Shown in pieces: positions 8,559 to 17,184 of a stretch of 64,000 nt of DNA. This DNA is from Tenacibaculum pacificus (GTDB taxonomy: Bacteria; Bacteroidota; Bacteroidia; Flavobacteriales; Flavobacteriaceae), in contig NZ_CP115917.1 in the NCBI RefSeq assembly GCF_027941775.1, positions 1,116,001 through 1,180,000 on the forward strand, read 5' to 3'. Below the pieces are notes generated by a model. It was not told where the DNA came from and searched no databases. It saw only the letters and a list, made by a program, of their open reading frames with translations. The position numbers and the translations under genes are program-made. Within the stretch, counting starts at the first letter, position 1; each line of letters starts with the position of its first letter.

Positions 8559-9359
8559 TTATGTTAAATCTAAGCAGGTGTTTTGTAACTGAATTTTAGT
8601 ACAATATAACCAAGCTTTATTTTCGATGGAATCGAATGTTATTTTTCCTAAAATTTCACCAAATTTATTTTTGAAACGAATACCTGTTAGCGCTGTTTCT
8701 TTTTGATGAAAATATTCTGTGCTAGAAATTTTTGATTGTTGCAATTCTTTATTTTCTTTAGGAACTGCGGCAATCGTTAATTTTATAATATTTGTTTCAG
8801 TTTTTAATTCAAGCGTATGTGTATCTGAATAATTTACCGCATTTATTTTTTCAAATGAAATAAGTTTTTTATCAGCCATAGCAAGGGTTATCCCTTTTGG
8901 GTTTTCCAACAAATATAAGAAAAGAGGATATAAATATTGATCAGAACTAAAACCTTTGGTAATAAAACATTCGCCTAATTCAGCATCATTTTTTAATTCA
9001 AAAGGTTTCGGTTTTATAGGCGCTCTTTCGTTATTTGATATTTGCTCTTTCCATCCTTTTTTATATAACAAATTTGTTTCATCAATAGCTTCATTATTAA
9101 TATGCGCTTTTACAATTGGAGTAATTTTTTCAGGAGTTAATTCTTTATACCAAAATTCACCTGGTTGCACAATACAAGTCGGAGCATCTTCACATCTACC
9201 ATTACATCTTGTTTTAATCGTATGGGTTTTATCCCAAAGATTATTGTTACGTAAGTAAGCTCTGGCGGCTCTTGTTACTTGTTCACTTCCTGCTTTTTGA
9301 CAAGAACCTCCGTCGCAAAAGAAAAAAGTATGTGTTGTATTGGCGATATTTTTGCCCAT
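8559..9359 (-). CDS. Thioredoxin-like [2Fe-2S] ferredoxin with unassigned C-terminal domain
   Basis: Residues about 8-90 form a thioredoxin-fold [2Fe-2S] ferredoxin. The cysteines lie in FFFCDGGSCQKAG, TRCNGRCEDAPTC and the PGEFWYKELTPE segment that usually follows, giving the C-x4-C...C-x3-C spacing of this family. Such ferredoxins occur in B12 clusters (CbiW-like) and may supply electrons to reductive corrin steps; this is inference. The remaining 170 residues are not recognised. They contain GECFITKGFSSDQYLYPLF and a hydrophobic LENPKGITLAMADKKL stretch. The gene lies between the B12-type receptor (17-base gap) and the SDR-cobA fusion (two-base gap), so it belongs to the riboswitch operon. 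Confidence 0.75.
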   Translation of the reverse strand: MGKNIANTTHTFFFCDGGSCQKAGSEQVTRAARAYLRNNNLWDKTHTIKTRCNGRCEDAPTCIVQPGEFWYKELTPEKITPIVKAHINNEAIDETNLLYKKGWKEQISNNERAPIKPKPFELKNDAELGECFITKGFSSDQYLYPLFLYLLENPKGITLAMADKKLISFEKINAVNYSDTHTLELKTETNIIKLTIAAVPKENKELQQSKISSTEYFHQKETALTGIRFKNKFGEILGKITFDSIENKAWLYCTKIQLQNTCLDLT

Positions 9360-9375
9360 AATTTAAAATAAATAT

Positions 9376-11418
9376 TTAAAAGAAATAAGTGAAATTCAAT
9401 TTTGCTAAAAATGGTGTTCCTGGTGTAAAATGGATATCATCTACAGGTTGTAATTCTCCTTGTAATTGTGAAGAATCATAAAATACAGCTTCTCTCCATG
9501 CGGTATCAAAAATATTTTCTACGGATAAACCTATTTGATATTTTGGTTTTGTATAGTTGATAACAAAATCGGCAATAAAATAACTTTTAGCAATTACAGA
9601 GTCATCTTCAATCAAAGGACGTTCTCCTAAAAAACGATAACGTAACGATGTGTTAATTCCATTTTTTAAACGGAAAGTAGCGCCACCAGTTGAGGTAAAA
9701 CGAGGCGCACTTGGAATTTTGTTTTCATCTTTTGGAGCGTCTAATAAAGTTCCGAAGCTATAATTTAAATCGGTATCTAACCAAAAATAATATAGTGGTT
9801 GATATCTAAAAGAAGCTTCACTACCAATTCGTTTAGATCTTCCTTTGTTTTCAAACTCAAAACCATCACTACCAAAAACAAATTCAGCATCACTTTGTAA
9901 GTAAAAAGTAGCAATATTAGCAACAAAGTTTTTTCCTATTTTAAATTCTGTACCAATATCGTATCCGACAGCTTTAGGTAACGGGTTAATTTCTTTGTTT
10001 TTTACAGCTGCGTTTGCGTAGTTTGAATGAAAACCAGAACTTGCTTTCGCATATAATTGTAAGTTTTTAGTTGCATCATAAAACAAACTAAATTTCGGAC
10101 TTATTCTAATAGAATTTGTCTTTCCTTTTTGAGGTACTGGTACTATTTCAGTTACGTTAAAATCGAAATAATCAGCTCTAATACCTGCTAAAGCCGTTAA
10201 TTTAGGAGCTACTTGAATTCTTTCTTTTAAAAATAAAGCAACATTTGTTTCTTTAATATCAAACTCATTTATAGGATTTGATAACGTACGTCCAATAGCA
10301 TTATTTAAACCAATATTGTTATTATTTCGTTTAGCTTCCCAGCCAAAAGTTGTTGTGCTATTTGGTATTTGAAGTATATTTTTTATTGAAATATTTCCTT
10401 TATAAGCATACATTTTACGATTTTCTTGTTGATGAATCATATCACCATCAATAGGATTATTTTGATAAAAAGTAAAGTTAGAAAATAAATTATAGATATT
10501 AGAAACGTAGTATAATTGATTTGTAAGTTGTGTTTTTTCTGAGATGTTAGAGTTCAATTGTATATTAAAATGTACTCTTTCAGTATCACCACCTTCTTTA
10601 TCATCAATAGCTCCAAATCTATCGATTAATCCACTTTTAACGGCTCTTAAAGGCACTTGTCCTGAAGCATTCCAGTTACTATGAAATGTAGAAATAGATG
10701 TTCTTAATTTATGAATATCAGAAAGTGCAACTGTATATTTTGTAAATGTATTTAATCTTTTAAGTCTTTGTTCGCTTTCAAAAAAACTGTCATTATAAGT
10801 TCCTTCAATAGCAATATAAGCACTTTCTTCGTTTTTAGTTAAAAAGTTATTTTTATCGATAAGCGATACCATTGCTAAAGCTCTTGCAAAATCGTATTGA
10901 CCATATTCTAACTTCACAAAATTACGATGTACTTTATCTTTCGATGTAAATTTTGCTGCTCCAGAAACGGCAAAATTACCTAAAGAAGTTTCATGAGGTC
11001 CTTTATAATAATCGGCATTTTGAACAGTTTCAGGAATTAAAAAGTGTAAATCGGCATAACCTTGCCCGTGTGCATGAGAACTTAAATTGATACCTATATC
11101 ATCAACTAAAACAGCAAAATCAGTTCCGTGGTCATTATCAAAACCTCTTAAAAATATTTGTTCGGCTTTTCCTCCACCAGCATGTTGCGCAATAAATAAA
11201 CCAGGCACTGTTTTTAAAAAATCGTGAGCGCTGTTTATTGGTCTTAACTTTAATGCTATTTTAGAAACCTTATGAGTTCCTAATTTTTTTTCGTGTTTAG
11301 CATTAATAATTACTTCAGAAAGTTGTGTTTCTGTTTCGTTTGTACTAGTACTTTTTTGTGAGAATATGGCATGTACAAAAAACATGAACCATACACTGCA
11401 TAAAATCAATTTTTTCAT
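9376..11418 (-). CDS. TonB-dependent outer-membrane receptor, probable corrinoid uptake
   Basis: A 680-residue outer-membrane receptor. Residues 1-21 are a signal peptide ending AIFSQ. The plug follows with LSEVIINAKHEKK, VPGLFIAQHAGGGKAEQIFLRGFD, DHGTDFAVLVDDIGINLSSH and YYKGPHETSLGNFAVSGA, then a beta-barrel ending LNFTYFF with the terminal aromatic residue used for BAM recognition. There is no carboxypeptidase-like N-terminal extension and no SusD partner. Specificity for B12 or a precursor is inferred from the cobalamin riboswitch immediately upstream and from heading the corrin operon; the barrel itself does not prove it. The His-rich segment SSHAHGQGYADLHF in the plug is notable and could also suit a metal or metal complex. 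It is the first gene of the operon. Confidence 0.85.
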   Translation of the reverse strand: MKKLILCSVWFMFFVHAIFSQKSTSTNETETQLSEVIINAKHEKKLGTHKVSKIALKLRPINSAHDFLKTVPGLFIAQHAGGGKAEQIFLRGFDNDHGTDFAVLVDDIGINLSSHAHGQGYADLHFLIPETVQNADYYKGPHETSLGNFAVSGAAKFTSKDKVHRNFVKLEYGQYDFARALAMVSLIDKNNFLTKNEESAYIAIEGTYNDSFFESEQRLKRLNTFTKYTVALSDIHKLRTSISTFHSNWNASGQVPLRAVKSGLIDRFGAIDDKEGGDTERVHFNIQLNSNISEKTQLTNQLYYVSNIYNLFSNFTFYQNNPIDGDMIHQQENRKMYAYKGNISIKNILQIPNSTTTFGWEAKRNNNNIGLNNAIGRTLSNPINEFDIKETNVALFLKERIQVAPKLTALAGIRADYFDFNVTEIVPVPQKGKTNSIRISPKFSLFYDATKNLQLYAKASSGFHSNYANAAVKNKEINPLPKAVGYDIGTEFKIGKNFVANIATFYLQSDAEFVFGSDGFEFENKGRSKRIGSEASFRYQPLYYFWLDTDLNYSFGTLLDAPKDENKIPSAPRFTSTGGATFRLKNGINTSLRYRFLGERPLIEDDSVIAKSYFIADFVINYTKPKYQIGLSVENIFDTAWREAVFYDSSQLQGELQPVDDIHFTPGTPFLAKLNFTYFF

Positions 11419-11425
11419 TTAAAAA

Positions 11426-11492
11426 AGAGTTTAAGCAGGCAAGGAAAGAAAATATGAAAAAACATAATTTTCTAACTCTTTACCCGAGAGTT
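11426..11492 (-). promoter_or_regulatory. Expression-platform hairpin after the B12 aptamer
   Basis: On the minus strand AACTCT and AGAGTT (11492-11487 and 11479-11474) form a 6-bp stem with loop CGGGTAA. CGGG in the loop can pair with the conserved CCCG of the aptamer at about 11614-11617, which fits the L5-L13 kissing loop of cobalamin riboswitches. A second AACTCT at 11431-11426, eight bases before the receptor ATG, could compete for the same AGAGTT and so affect initiation. No U-run terminator is seen, so control is probably translational. Pairings were made by eye. Confidence 0.55.
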
Positions 11493-11514
11493 ATTAATAT
11501 AAATTATTGTTTTA

Positions 11515-11690
11515 GTGGCAGGTCTCCTGACTTAACTCTATTTTATTTACCTTCCCATAGTTATAACTACAGTGGTTTTTGATAATAAAATATTGATATG
11601 AGTTTTACAGTTGCGGGAACAGTTTCGGATTTACACCAAATTCCCTTTTAATTTTTACAATAATGTAAAAAACCATTTAACAGCCGCGAA
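11515..11690 (-). promoter_or_regulatory. Cobalamin riboswitch
   Basis: The minus strand carries the conserved aptamer in order: GGGAATTTGGTGTAAATCC (about 11645-11627), CCCGCAACTG (about 11617-11608), a CACTG...GGGAAGG pair, and the B12 box AAGTCAGGAGACCTGCCAC (11534-11516). Spacing and sequence match the Rfam cobalamin family as I know it. It lies about 100 bases before the TonB receptor start and so controls uptake and the whole corrin operon, normally switching expression off when B12 is plentiful. A promoter should lie between 11690 and the ATPase stop at 11728; a candidate AATATTTG is there but imperfect. Confidence 0.95.
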
Positions 11691-11727
11691 GATACTTCTT
11701 TTATTTAAACAAATATTATTTATTGTG

Positions 11728-12270
11728 CTACTTTGGTTTGTGTTGTTTTTTTATCAGTTTTTTTAAAAATTCCACTCTTTTGTTTACTGATTTCTTTGGT
11801 AAAATATAAATAGAAAAACCTAAGTTAGTATAAGTTTCTAAAAGTAACTCTTGTAATTTTTTAGCTTCTTCAAAAGATTGTAATCGTTGTGGATCTTCTT
11901 TATAAATAGCTTTCCAAAGTGGAAGTACAAAAACGGTTGTATGATATTTTTTTTTATAATCGAAATTAAAAAAATGTTTACTAATAGGTAGTTTATGTAA
12001 TTTTAAATAAGCAATGTTATCTGCTAATCCACGATCAACAAAAGTAGTTTTATCACTTAAAATATTTAAATCGGCTATTGTTTTTTGATAAACTAAATTG
12101 GTAAAACCAACAACATCTTGCCAAGGAGTTTTATTTCCGTTGTTTTTTTGTTCAGCAATAATAATTTTACGAGAAACTTCCTCTAAACAATAAAAATTAT
12201 TGGTACGCAAAGCATTGATTAAAGTAGTTTTTCCTGTTCCAGGCGCACCCGTAATTATATATCGTTTCAT
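11728..12270 (-). CDS. P-loop ATPase/kinase of the AAA_28 (NadR-like) type
   Basis: A 180-residue soluble protein beginning YIITGAPGTGKTTLINAL, a textbook Walker A. LEEVSRKII and TFVDRGLADNIAYLKL follow, as in the AAA_28/NadR-like nucleotide-kinase fold, and residues 130-145 (LWKAIYKEDPQRLQSFE) carry a possible lid arginine. It directly follows cbiB with no spacer (TAAATG), and its stop is about 40 bases before the B12 riboswitch. The location suggests a role in B12 assembly or salvage, for instance a phosphorylation step, since no CobU/CobP is visible here. That is inference; the substrate cannot be read from sequence. Confidence 0.7.
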   Translation of the reverse strand: MKRYIITGAPGTGKTTLINALRTNNFYCLEEVSRKIIIAEQKNNGNKTPWQDVVGFTNLVYQKTIADLNILSDKTTFVDRGLADNIAYLKLHKLPISKHFFNFDYKKKYHTTVFVLPLWKAIYKEDPQRLQSFEEAKKLQELLLETYTNLGFSIYILPKKSVNKRVEFLKKLIKKQHKPK

Positions 12271-13196
12271 TTAAAATAAAAAGTAGGTTATCAAACCAAT
12301 TAAAAGTACAAAGGTAAGGGTAACAGAATGATTGATAAAAGCAACTTTTTTAAATTCGATTTCTTTTATAATACGGTTGTTATTTCCGATAAAAGGTTTG
12401 TGTACTAACTTACCATGATAATAATTAGGACCTCCAAATCTGCAATTTAAAATAGTAGCCAAAGCAGCTTCGGGATATCCTGCATTAGGGCTTGAATGGT
12501 TTTTACCTTGTTGCCATACAAAACCAATTTTATCTAAAGAAAAAGTAACGAGTAGCATTAATATTGCTGTTAAACGTGAAGGAATGTAATTTAAAACATC
12601 GTCTAATTTAGCTGCAAATTTTCCAAAATTTATATAACGTTCATTTTTGTAGCCAATCATAGAATCGAATGTATTGACCATTTTATAAAGCATTGCTCCA
12701 GGTACGCCTAAAATAGCAAAGTAAAAAAGTGGAGCAATAACTCCGTCGCTTAAATTTTCTGAAAGTGTTTCAAAAACAGCTTTTATAATTTCTTGCTTAT
12801 TAAGCTTAGAAGTATCACGACCAACAATCCAAGCAACACGATTTCTTCCTTGAGTAATTCCTTTTTTAAGCGCTGTAAAAACAGCTTTTCCTTCTTCAAT
12901 TAAACTTTTATTAGCTAAAGCATAAAATAAAAAAATGGCATCAAAAATTATTCTAATAATATTATTGGTTATAAATTTTCTACAGATAAAAAAAAATAAA
13001 AAAGTACCAATGCTAAGTAATAATGTTAAGAATGCACCTTTTAAAAATCGATTTTTATTTTTGTTTAATTTTTTTCGCCAAAAGAAATTAAATTTCCAAA
13101 TAAACGTATAGGATGTGGTAACCATCTAGGATCACCTAAAATTAAATCTAAAATATAAGCCAAAAATAATGGTGCTATGTAAATTAAGAAATCCAT
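12271..13196 (-). CDS. cbiB: Adenosylcobinamide-phosphate synthase CbiB/CobD, interrupted by a -1 frameshift in an A7 run
   Basis: Membrane enzyme joining the aminopropanol arm to adenosylcobyrate. Residues such as [64 protein letters not shown] and the C-terminal [15 protein letters not shown] are characteristic. The natural start is the ATG at 13196, overlapping the cobQ stop by 13 bases and encoding [20 protein letters not shown] then [20 protein letters not shown]. That frame meets TAA just after the run of seven A (complement of 13069-13075), and the rest is in the -1 frame. Eight A would restore an uninterrupted protein of about 308 residues, the family length. A shorter in-frame start at 13125 would lose the first membrane segment and the GDP motif. 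Confidence 0.88.
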
Positions 13197-15655
13197 TTTT
13201 TTAAAGCTTTAATTAAAGTATTATTTGCTGATTTATTTTGGGTAGCAAGTCGAATATATTCACCATTTAATTCTTTAAAATTAGTTGCATCTCTAATTAA
13301 AATTTGATGTTTTTCAATTAAATATTCTTTTAAATCACTTGCTTTTTTATTATTTAGTAATTCTACTAAGAAGTACGATGTATTACTTTTACAAACTTTT
13401 ATTCCTTTTAAATTAGATAACTCTTTTTGAAATTGTATTGTTTCGGCAATTAATTCTGTAGCGCTAAATTGAAGCGTTTTATAATTATCAAAAATAAACT
13501 CACCCGCTTTTACAGCTAATAAATTAACACTCCAAGGCATTTTTAATTTTAAAAGCGATGTTATCAATTTATCATTAGAAATAATATATCCTAAACGTAA
13601 ACCAGGAATGGTAAATGTTTTTGTTAATGAGCGAACGATTATTAAATTATTAAACTCTTTTATTAATGAAACAATGGATGTTCCGCTATTGGTAAACTCA
13701 ATATAAGCTTCATCAATAACAAAAATAGTATTTGGTTTTTGTTTAAAAAAGGCTGTTAATTCTTCGGATGAAAAAATAGCTCCAGTAGGATTATTTGGAT
13801 TACAAATAAAAATAATGTCGGCATTTGTTACGCTTATTTTATCCCTAGAAATTAATTGATAATCTAATTTAAAAATTTTGCAAGAATCCTCATATTCCGA
13901 AAAAGTAGGAGCAACAATAGCTGTTTTTTTATCAGAAAATAATTGAGCAATCAAATAAAAAGCTTCTGTAGCGCCATTGGTAAATAAAAAATTTTCGTTT
14001 TTTAAGTCGAATTTTTTAGCAGCTAATATATTTAATTCGCTAGCAGTAGGCGAGGGGTAACTCTGAATTAAAGGAACATTTTTTGAAATATGAGAAAGTA
14101 ACATTTCAGGGCATCCTTTATAATAAACATTTGAGCTAAAATTGTGCTTAATTTCTCCTTTAATTAAATGAAGGTCATCTCCATGTCCGTTTAACATTCT
14201 TTTGTGCTGTTTTTTATGATGGCTTTCACTGTCTAAATTTTCATCAATCCAATTGGCTAATTTATCAAATTGAATTGCTTTAAAATCTTTGTAATTGATA
14301 GCCTTTGTATTAGGATATTTTAAATGTAATAATTCGGTTACTATTTCTTGATTATCAAAAATACCGTGTAAATATGTTCCCCAACTTTTATTTCCGTCAA
14401 AATAACCTTCTTCTTTTCCGTTTATATAATTTAGATGCTTATTTTTAGGAACAATAGTTTCTCCCATATGAATTTCATAACCTTCACAAAGTTCTTTTTT
14501 ATCTTTGAAATAAAAATTACGCTGTATTGTTTGTTTAGTTTTAGAAAGTGTCGTTTCAATATCAAATAAACCTAAACCTTTTTCTGATTTAATGTTACTT
14601 TCTACAGAAAAAGGGTCGTTAATTGTTTTACCTAACATTTGATATCCGCCACAAATTCCAAGAACAGGAACGTGTTTATATTGCTCTTTAATAACAGTAT
14701 CTAAATTATCTTTTTTTAAAGCGATTAAATCTTCAATAGTATTTTTTGTACCTGGAATAATAAGTACATCGGCTTTTTTTAGTTCTTCGGAATCCCTTGT
14801 AAAATATAAATTAATAAGTGGTTCTTGTTCTAATGCTTGAAAATCGGTATAATTAGACATGTAACGAAGTTTTACTACCGCAATATTTAATTTATTATCG
14901 ATAGCTGTTGTAGCTCTTTTATTCAAAGCAACAGAATCTTCTTCTTCGATAATAATATCTGTAGCATACGGTAAAATTCCTAATACAGGAACATTTGTAA
15001 GTTCTTCTAACTTCTTTTTTCCTTCGATAAATAAATCAGGATCTCCTCTAAACTTATTAATTATAATACCTTTTATAAGTTTTCGCTCCCAAGGTTCAAG
15101 TAATTCAATCGTTCCATAAACGCTACCAAAAACGCCACCTTTATCAATGTCAGCGATTAAATAAACACAAGCATTTGCAGCTGCTCCCATTGGCATATTT
15201 ACAATGTCTCGATGTTTTAAATTTAATTCACTGATGCTTCCTGCACCTTCCATAACAACAGGATTGTGTTTTGATGCTAATTTTTTAAACGATTTTTTAG
15301 CTTCTTCAAACAGTTGTTTTTTATTATCGCCTAAAAAATATTCTTTTGCTGTTTGATCACCAATTGGTTTTCCGTGTAAAACAATTTGCGATTTATTTAA
15401 AGAAGATGGCTTTAATAAAATAGGATTCATTTCTACAGTTGCCGAAATACCACAGGCTTCAGCTTGTACCGCTTGCGCCCTTCCAATTTCAAGATTATCA
15501 GGAGTAGAAAAACTATTTAACGACATATTTTGCGCTTTAAAAGGCGCAGGATTATATCCTTTTTGTTTTAGCCACCTACAAATTCCTGTAGTTATCCAGC
15601 TTTTACCAACATCAGAGCCTGTACCGACTAACATTATAGGGTGTAGGTTTTTCAT
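13184..15655 (-). CDS. CobQ-CobD fusion: cobyric acid synthase / threonine-phosphate decarboxylase
   Basis: An 823-residue fusion. Residues 1 to about 485 are cobyric acid synthase: [17 protein letters not shown] (P-loop), [24 protein letters not shown], then the glutamine amidotransferase lobe with [12 protein letters not shown] (catalytic Cys) and [10 protein letters not shown] (His). From about 495 a PLP-dependent aminotransferase-fold enzyme starts at [14 protein letters not shown], with [16 protein letters not shown] and the PLP-lysine motif [19 protein letters not shown] at its start favours CobD (L-threonine-phosphate decarboxylase) over histidinol-phosphate aminotransferase; hisC is present separately. 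One chain thus makes cobyrate and the aminopropanol phosphate that CbiB joins. Its end overlaps the cbiB start. Confidence 0.9.
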   Translation of the reverse strand: MKNLHPIMLVGTGSDVGKSWITTGICRWLKQKGYNPAPFKAQNMSLNSFSTPDNLEIGRAQAVQAEACGISATVEMNPILLKPSSLNKSQIVLHGKPIGDQTAKEYFLGDNKKQLFEEAKKSFKKLASKHNPVVMEGAGSISELNLKHRDIVNMPMGAAANACVYLIADIDKGGVFGSVYGTIELLEPWERKLIKGIIINKFRGDPDLFIEGKKKLEELTNVPVLGILPYATDIIIEEEDSVALNKRATTAIDNKLNIAVVKLRYMSNYTDFQALEQEPLINLYFTRDSEELKKADVLIIPGTKNTIEDLIALKKDNLDTVIKEQYKHVPVLGICGGYQMLGKTINDPFSVESNIKSEKGLGLFDIETTLSKTKQTIQRNFYFKDKKELCEGYEIHMGETIVPKNKHLNYINGKEEGYFDGNKSWGTYLHGIFDNQEIVTELLHLKYPNTKAINYKDFKAIQFDKLANWIDENLDSESHHKKQHKRMLNGHGDDLHLIKGEIKHNFSSNVYYKGCPEMLLSHISKNVPLIQSYPSPTASELNILAAKKFDLKNENFLFTNGATEAFYLIAQLFSDKKTAIVAPTFSEYEDSCKIFKLDYQLISRDKISVTNADIIFICNPNNPTGAIFSSEELTAFFKQKPNTIFVIDEAYIEFTNSGTSIVSLIKEFNNLIIVRSLTKTFTIPGLRLGYIISNDKLITSLLKLKMPWSVNLLAVKAGEFIFDNYKTLQFSATELIAETIQFQKELSNLKGIKVCKSNTSYFLVELLNNKKASDLKEYLIEKHQILIRDATNFKELNGEYIRLATQNKSANNTLIKALKKWIS

Positions 15656-15671
15656 TTTATTTTTTGAAGCA

Positions 15672-15679
15672 CAAAAATA
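15672..15679 (-). promoter_or_regulatory. Probable -7 box of the cobQ-cobD promoter
   Basis: The complement reads TATTTTTG, a perfect TAnnTTTG, 17 bases before the cobQ ATG at 15655. A clear -33 TTTG was not found at the usual distance. No riboswitch is visible here. Confidence 0.5.
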
Positions 15680-15746
15680 TTGAATAAAATATAGATTTTG
15701 TTTAAATAGTAGTAGTATTATTATAGTGATTTTAGGATATTTGATA

Positions 15747-15775
15747 GCACAAGCGTTACGCTTACGCTAGCGGGG
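15747..15775 (-). repeat. REP-like hairpin, divergent copy
   Basis: The minus strand reads CGCTAGCG then AAGCG-TAA-CGCTT. It resembles the better REP copies at 17041 and 17134 (GCTAGCGCGAGC...GCTCGT) in the GCTAG lead and the hairpin with GTG after it, but with other stem bases. It lies between cobQ and the disrupted gene. Confidence 0.5.
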
Positions 15776-15825
15776 GTTATTCCAAAGAGGTTAAAAAACA
15801 ATAATAAATAGAGTTTTTTAATAAG

Positions 15826-16405
15826 ATGAAAAGTAATCCGCCAACGAAAAAAAGGATTCAATTACTTCGAAACTTAGATGATCTCATTGAGTATTCTTCT
15901 AGAACAGAAAAACTTCTATTAAATACTTTAACTGCCTTTTATGTTGTTAGAGAAGGTATTGAGTTCGAAACAACTAAAATGTCTAGTATAAGAGCAAAAA
16001 CAGATATTAATTTCCCAATAGATATGAGTGTAAATATAAAGAGCCTGTTTAAATTTTAAATAAAGTGTGTTTTTTTTAGATATAAACATCATGCTGAATT
16101 TATTTCAGCATCACATAAAACTAAGAACTACGGCAAATTAAGGATGCGAAACTGAAATAAATTCAGTTTGACGGATTCGATTTTTTAGCGATAAAAGGTT
16201 TTTAAATGAAATTTAAACAGGCTCAAAGAATCAATTTGTAGCTTTAGGATTATTTAAATATAAGGATTTAAGTGATGATGAGTTATTGCGATATAATGAA
16301 TATTTAAAATCAGTAACAAATAAGAATTATTTAAATATTCTGAATAAAGGCTATAATTTCATTTTTACAAAAATGTTTTTAGATTATAAACTTATAAAAA
16401 ACTAA
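15826..16405 (+). pseudogene. Small gene of unknown function split by a 184-bp inverted-repeat element
   Basis: The first half (15826-16040) encodes 71 residues from MKSNPPTKKRIQLLRNLDD to IDMSVNI, then runs into the element at 16041 and stops after eight more residues. The second half (16225-16405) has no start codon but encodes FVALGLFKYKDLSDDELLRY to FLDYKLIKN and a stop. Removing 16041-16224, with or without one AAA copy flanking it, joins the halves in frame to give about 130 residues. The protein is charged and probably helical; I do not recognise the family. The 3' end overlaps the convergent gene at 16392. This looks like real insertional inactivation, not a sequencing artefact. Confidence 0.75.
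16041..16224 (+). mobile_element. MITE-like element, 184 bp, perfect 16-bp terminal inverted repeats
   Basis: The left end GAGCCTGTTTAAATTT (16041-16056) is the exact reverse complement of the right end AAATTTAAACAGGCTC (16209-16224). AAA on both outer sides may be a 3-bp target duplication. Inside are two hairpins, ATGCTGAA/TTCAGCAT (16091-16111) and AAACTGAA/TTCAGTTT (16149-16168). No coding frame is present, so movement would need a transposase in trans. It interrupts a small gene. Confidence 0.8.
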
Positions 16406-16967
16406 CCGTATTTTTTAGATAAGCTATCTTTGGATTTGTTTTATTAACAATAATTCTGTATTTATTATTTATTTTATATTCAGAAGAATTGTTAATATAA
16501 ACAAATCTTTTATATCTTTTATCAAGGTAAATATAGTTGAATTCAATTTTAGTAAGTGTAAAAGTCTCAGAACTTTTAACTTCTGCGGTGACTTCAATGT
16601 AATCGTTTCTATCCTTGACTACTGGCTTAGTAAGAAATATTTTGCAAATATCAGGATTAACTTTAGAGTATTTAATCTTAAAATATTCACCTTTACAAAA
16701 CTCTAGACTATTATTATTAGGGTACTTATAACTTTTATTGTTAACAAAATATTCAAATTCATTTCCGTTTATTTTACTGTTATTGAATCCTACAACCTCG
16801 CATATAGTTATTTCATAATTAGAACTTAAAAGTTGTTTTTTTTCTTTTTCTAAAGAGGTTTTGTAATAGGTAAAGGCAAGAATTACAGCTATAAGAAGGA
16901 AAATTTTAATAATAGATTTCTTTTTTTCTTTTGCTGATAAGTTATCTGGCTTTATAAATTTTTTCAT
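16392..16967 (-). CDS. Hypothetical membrane-anchored protein
   Basis: About 191 residues from the ATG at 16967 (MKKFIKPDNLSAKEKKKS). A single membrane segment at about 22-38 (IIKIFLLIAVILAFTYY) follows a Lys-rich N-terminus, which predicts a cytoplasmic N-terminus and an extracytoplasmic remainder. The rest is polar and beta-rich, with two similar halves: ICEVVGFNNSKINGNEFEYFV...KIKYSKVNPDICKIFL and an equivalent stretch ending IIVNKTNPKIAYL. That suggests a duplicated domain. A longer frame to 17057 exists, but its extra codons run into the REP hairpin region, so the internal Met is preferred. I do not recognise the family. Its 3' end overlaps the disrupted gene on the other strand. Confidence 0.6.
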   Translation of the reverse strand: MKKFIKPDNLSAKEKKKSIIKIFLLIAVILAFTYYKTSLEKEKKQLLSSNYEITICEVVGFNNSKINGNEFEYFVNNKSYKYPNNNSLEFCKGEYFKIKYSKVNPDICKIFLTKPVVKDRNDYIEVTAEVKSSETFTLTKIEFNYIYLDKRYKRFVYINNSSEYKINNKYRIIVNKTNPKIAYLKNTVSFL

Positions 16968-17040
16968 TTTTTTTGAAATATAAAATTTTGAAAATAGTTT
17001 TAAGACTTTGTGTAAAAGTAGTTTTTTAAAATGGTATTCC

Positions 17041-17070
17041 CTTGCTAGCGCGAGCATCCTGCTCGTGACG
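17041..17070 (+). repeat. REP-like hairpin, copy 2
   Basis: TTGCTAGCG precedes the stem CGAGC-ATCCT-GCTCG. It faces copy 3 (17134-17158) in inverted orientation about 65 bases away, a BIME-like pair, just upstream of the truncated RAYT gene. Confidence 0.65.
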
Positions 17071-17133
17071 GTATGAGTAAGCGGTAATGATTATATATAA
17101 AAGGATTAGTAGTTGTGATAAAAGTATATAGAT

Positions 17134-17158
17134 AACGAGCGAGACGCTCGCACTAGCA
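17134..17158 (-). repeat. REP-like hairpin, copy 3
   Basis: The minus strand reads TGCTAGTG then CGAGCG-TCT-CGCTCG. It matches copy 2 base for base at most positions, in opposite orientation, 27 bases before the RAYT start. Confidence 0.65.
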
Positions 17159-17184
17159 AAAAAGAAGTTAAAAAAAAGTGAGTA

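Noticed and set aside
11728..12270. Assigning the P-loop protein as CobU
   Set aside because: It lacks the CobU family sequence; only position suggests a B12 role.
16968..17057. N-terminal extension of the hypothetical gene at 16392
   Set aside because: The extra codons (beginning MLALAREYHF) are REP sequence and AT-rich spacer; the Met at 16967 begins the charged, normal N-terminus.
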